DNA of 52,497 bases from the NCBI GenBank assembly GCA_937902925.1, contig CALFNN010000095.1, forward strand, positions 1 to 52,497. The letters are read 5' to 3'. Below the pieces are notes generated by a model, which worked only from the letters and a program-made list of their open reading frames with translations, was not told the origin of the DNA and searched no databases. A program made the position numbers and the translations under genes. How positions within the stretch are numbered: position 1 is the stretch's first letter; each line of letters opens with the position of its first letter. Shown here one piece after another: positions 50,767 through 52,497 of the stretch. Origin of the DNA: an uncultured Opitutaceae bacterium (lineage in GTDB: Bacteria; Verrucomicrobiota; Verrucomicrobiia; Opitutales; Opitutaceae).

Positions 50767-52233
50767 CCTTCGAACCTCCGCCCGCCGCCCGACGACCTTC
50801 TCGTCACCCTCGCCGACTACGCACTAAATTACACGACGCCCTCCGCCGAGGCCCTCGACACCGCCCGCTGGTGCCTCCTCGACACGCTCGCCTGCGGCAT
50901 CATGGCGCTGCAATACCCCGCGTGCACGAAACTCCTCGGCCCCGTCGTCCCCGGCACGAGCATCGTCAACGGCGCTCGTGTCCCCGGCACCGCCTACGAA
51001 CTCGATCCCGCGCAGGCCGCGTTCAACATTGGCACGATCGTCCGCTGGCTCGACTTCAACGACACCTGGCTCGCCGCCGAGTGGGGCCATCCCTCCGACA
51101 ACCTTGGCGCCATCCTCGCCGTCGCCGACTGGCTCAGCCGCAACCAAGCCGCCGGCACTGTTCCCGCCGCTTTCCATTCGTCATTAGGCATTCGTCATTC
51201 GCCATTCACCGTCCGCGACGTCCTCGTCGCGATGGTGAAGGCCCACGAAATCCAAGGCGTCCTCGCCCTGGAAAACTCCTTCAACCGCGTCGGCCTCGAC
51301 CACGTCCTCCTCGTCCGCGTCGCGTCCACCGCCGTCGTCACGGCGATGCTCGGCGGCACGCGCGACCAAATCGTCAACGCCCTCTCACACGCGTGGCTCG
51401 ACGGCTCCGCGCTGCGCACCTACCGCCACGCGCCCAACACCGGCTCGCGCAAATCCTGGGCCGCCGGCGACGCCACCAGCCGCGCCGTCCGCCTCGCCCT
51501 CATCGCGATGACGGGCGAGATGGGCTATCCCTCCGTCCTCACGGCGAAGACGTGGGGTTTTCAGGACGTCTCCTTCAAGGGCAAGCCTGTGACGCTCGCG
51601 CGTCCGCTCGGCAGCTACGTGATGGAAAACGTCCTCTTCAAGATTTCCTTCCCCGCCGAATTCCATGCGCAGACCGCCGTCGAATGCGCCGTCCAGCTCC
51701 ACCCGCACGTCAAAAACCGCCTCGACGCCATCGCGCGCGTCGAGCTCACCACGCATGAGTCCGCCATCCGGATCATCGACAAAACCGGCCCGCTGAACAA
51801 TCCCGCCGACCGTGACCACTGCCTCCAATACATGACGGCCATCGGCCTGATCTTCGGCCACCTCACCGCCGCCGACTACGAGGATAAAGTTGCCGCCGAC
51901 CCGCGGATCGACGCCCTCCGCGCAAAGATGACCGTGGTCGAGGACAAGCAATATTCGAAGGACTACCTCGACCCCGGCAAGCGCTCGATCGCCAACGCCG
52001 TCCAAGTATTTTTCATAGACGGCACGAAGACCGATCGCATCGAAGTCCACTTCCCCATCGGCCACCGCCGTCGGAGAAAAGAAGGCATCCCGGTCCTCCA
52101 ACAAAAAGCCGCTGCCGCCTTCGCCGCGCACTACGGCAAATCAGAATCTGAAAGGCTCACGTCACTCTTCACCGACCGCGAGAAATTGAATGCCATGTTG
52201 GTCCAAGATTTCGCTTCGTCGTTTGTGAAATAG
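50752..52233 (+). CDS. prpD: 2-methylcitrate dehydratase
   Basis: The product has 493 residues. It dehydrates 2-methylcitrate to 2-methyl-cis-aconitate in the methylcitrate cycle. The MmgE/PrpD family pattern is clear: [87 protein letters not shown]-type region, and [20 protein letters not shown] near the end. An in-frame segment containing [14 protein letters not shown] (residues about 140-153) is encoded by five tandem heptamers (51175-51209) and is absent from the usual family pattern. The start at 50752 lies in another heptamer array; upstream frames belong to prpC. It completes the prp operon with prpB and prpC. Confidence 0.94.
   Translation: MSHVTPSNLRPPPDDLLVTLADYALNYTTPSAEALDTARWCLLDTLACGIMALQYPACTKLLGPVVPGTSIVNGARVPGTAYELDPAQAAFNIGTIVRWLDFNDTWLAAEWGHPSDNLGAILAVADWLSRNQAAGTVPAAFHSSLGIRHSPFTVRDVLVAMVKAHEIQGVLALENSFNRVGLDHVLLVRVASTAVVTAMLGGTRDQIVNALSHAWLDGSALRTYRHAPNTGSRKSWAAGDATSRAVRLALIAMTGEMGYPSVLTAKTWGFQDVSFKGKPVTLARPLGSYVMENVLFKISFPAEFHAQTAVECAVQLHPHVKNRLDAIARVELTTHESAIRIIDKTGPLNNPADRDHCLQYMTAIGLIFGHLTAADYEDKVAADPRIDALRAKMTVVEDKQYSKDYLDPGKRSIANAVQVFFIDGTKTDRIEVHFPIGHRRRRKEGIPVLQQKAAAAFAAHYGKSESERLTSLFTDREKLNAMLVQDFASSFVK
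51175..51209. repeat. Five tandem heptamers inside prpD
   Basis: Five units in exact register: CATTCGT (51175-51181), CATTAGG (51182-51188), CATTCGT (51189-51195), CATTCGC (51196-51202) and CATTCAC (51203-51209). They are AT-richer than the surrounding coding sequence, and the frame stays open through them. Confidence 0.85.
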
Positions 52234-52258
52234 GTTCGCGTTGCCCGCGGCCCGCTAG

Positions 52259-52497
52259 ATGCGAACGAGTAAATATCTCACCGGCGGAGCCTCTCTAGTC
52301 TATCTAGATCAGTGCGTAGTCAGTCGCTTCTTGGAAAAATCGCGGAAGGCTGAATGGGAACCGCTCTGCTCGGCACTCCTACATGCTAGTGCGACGGCAA
52401 AAATCATCTGTCCATGTTCCCTGGAGCACTTGGTCGAGACTTCGAGTCTTAATGACAGCGACGCAATTTTCCTAGGCGGCATCTTCACTCGGTTGTC
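52259..52497 (+). CDS. Partial gene at right edge, lower GC, possibly PIN-like
   Basis: An open frame starts at ATG 52259 (a stop codon lies immediately before it) and runs to the window edge, giving 79 residues and part of the next codon. It reads LTGGASLVYLDQCVVSRFLE, then AEWEPLCSALLHASATAKII and CPCSLEHLVETSSLNDSDAI. The early VYLDQ and the later SLEHLVET resemble a family of hypothetical proteins with PIN-like features seen in accessory regions, but the match is from memory and weak. The base composition is clearly less GC-rich than the neighbouring prpD, with many codons ending in A or T. The product continues outside the window. Confidence 0.6.
   Translation, partial: MRTSKYLTGGASLVYLDQCVVSRFLEKSRKAEWEPLCSALLHASATAKIICPCSLEHLVETSSLNDSDAIFLGGIFTRL

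Noticed and set aside
52234-52266. Hairpin GTTCGC / GCGAAC after prpD as a terminator
   Set aside because: The stem is 6 bp with a long loop and no T tract, and it overlaps the start of the next gene.
1-52497. tRNA, rRNA, CRISPR arrays, transposases
   Set aside because: No tRNA T-loop with matching arms, no rRNA segments, no spaced identical repeats of CRISPR size and no transposase motifs were seen by reading.

Overview
The window is about 52.5 kb of very GC-rich bacterial DNA, densely packed with genes. Several traits suggest a Verrucomicrobiota member, most likely of the Opitutaceae type. These are TonB-dependent receptors with short alanine-rich leaders, several HDOD proteins, ECF sigma factors with membrane extensions, a Trp-Trp-Arg anti-sigma-like membrane protein, and GTP-dependent PEP carboxykinase. 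This placement is inferred from gene style, because no rRNA or tRNA gene is visible. I found no CRISPR array, transposase or phage gene.

Layout. 1-2430 is a TonB-dependent receptor cut by the left edge. 2716-4815 is a tightly coupled xdhC / nucleotidyltransferase / SnoaL-like cluster, convergent with purE. 5368-9194 is a three-gene unit headed by a fusion of an HDOD domain to an ECF sigma factor, followed by an anti-sigma-like membrane protein and a beta-repeat/RDD membrane protein. 9389-12936 holds small membrane proteins, an ammonium transporter and an orphan KdpE-like regulator. 13250-16279 is putA, which carries a palindromic repeat inside its reading frame. 16941-21687 holds two more HDOD proteins, two envelope proteins and an ECF sigma factor with a membrane/coiled-coil tail. 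21836-26000 is pckG and a divergent two-component system.

26016-33208 is a one-direction cluster: siderophore-type TonB receptor, secreted alpha/beta protein, PepSY membrane protein, CitS-type transporter and CitT-type transporter. I read it as a candidate ferric-hydroxycarboxylate (citrate-like) uptake, reduction and ligand-handling system. 33437-39891 is a second unit: NhaC antiporter, isoaspartyl peptidase, secreted hydrolase and TonB receptor. It is divergent from a GntR/FCD regulator with a clear palindromic operator. 40797-47922 holds a CDF metal transporter, an ACT protein, a DUF3299 protein, an oxidoreductase, a lipoprotein hydrolase, a LolD/FtsX-type ABC pair and a DUF2062 protein. 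48011-52233 is a methylcitrate operon (prpB, a HEAT-repeat gene, prpC, prpD) behind a perfect 23-bp dyad. A lower-GC partial gene runs off the right edge.

Together the genes suggest a heterotroph that uses organic acids, proline, propionate and peptides, makes sugar from them through PEP carboxykinase, and imports nutrients by TonB receptors. The strongest candidates for something undescribed are the HDOD-sigma fusion operon, the hydroxycarboxylate/iron cluster, and short repeats (a palindrome and heptamer arrays) lying inside enzyme reading frames.
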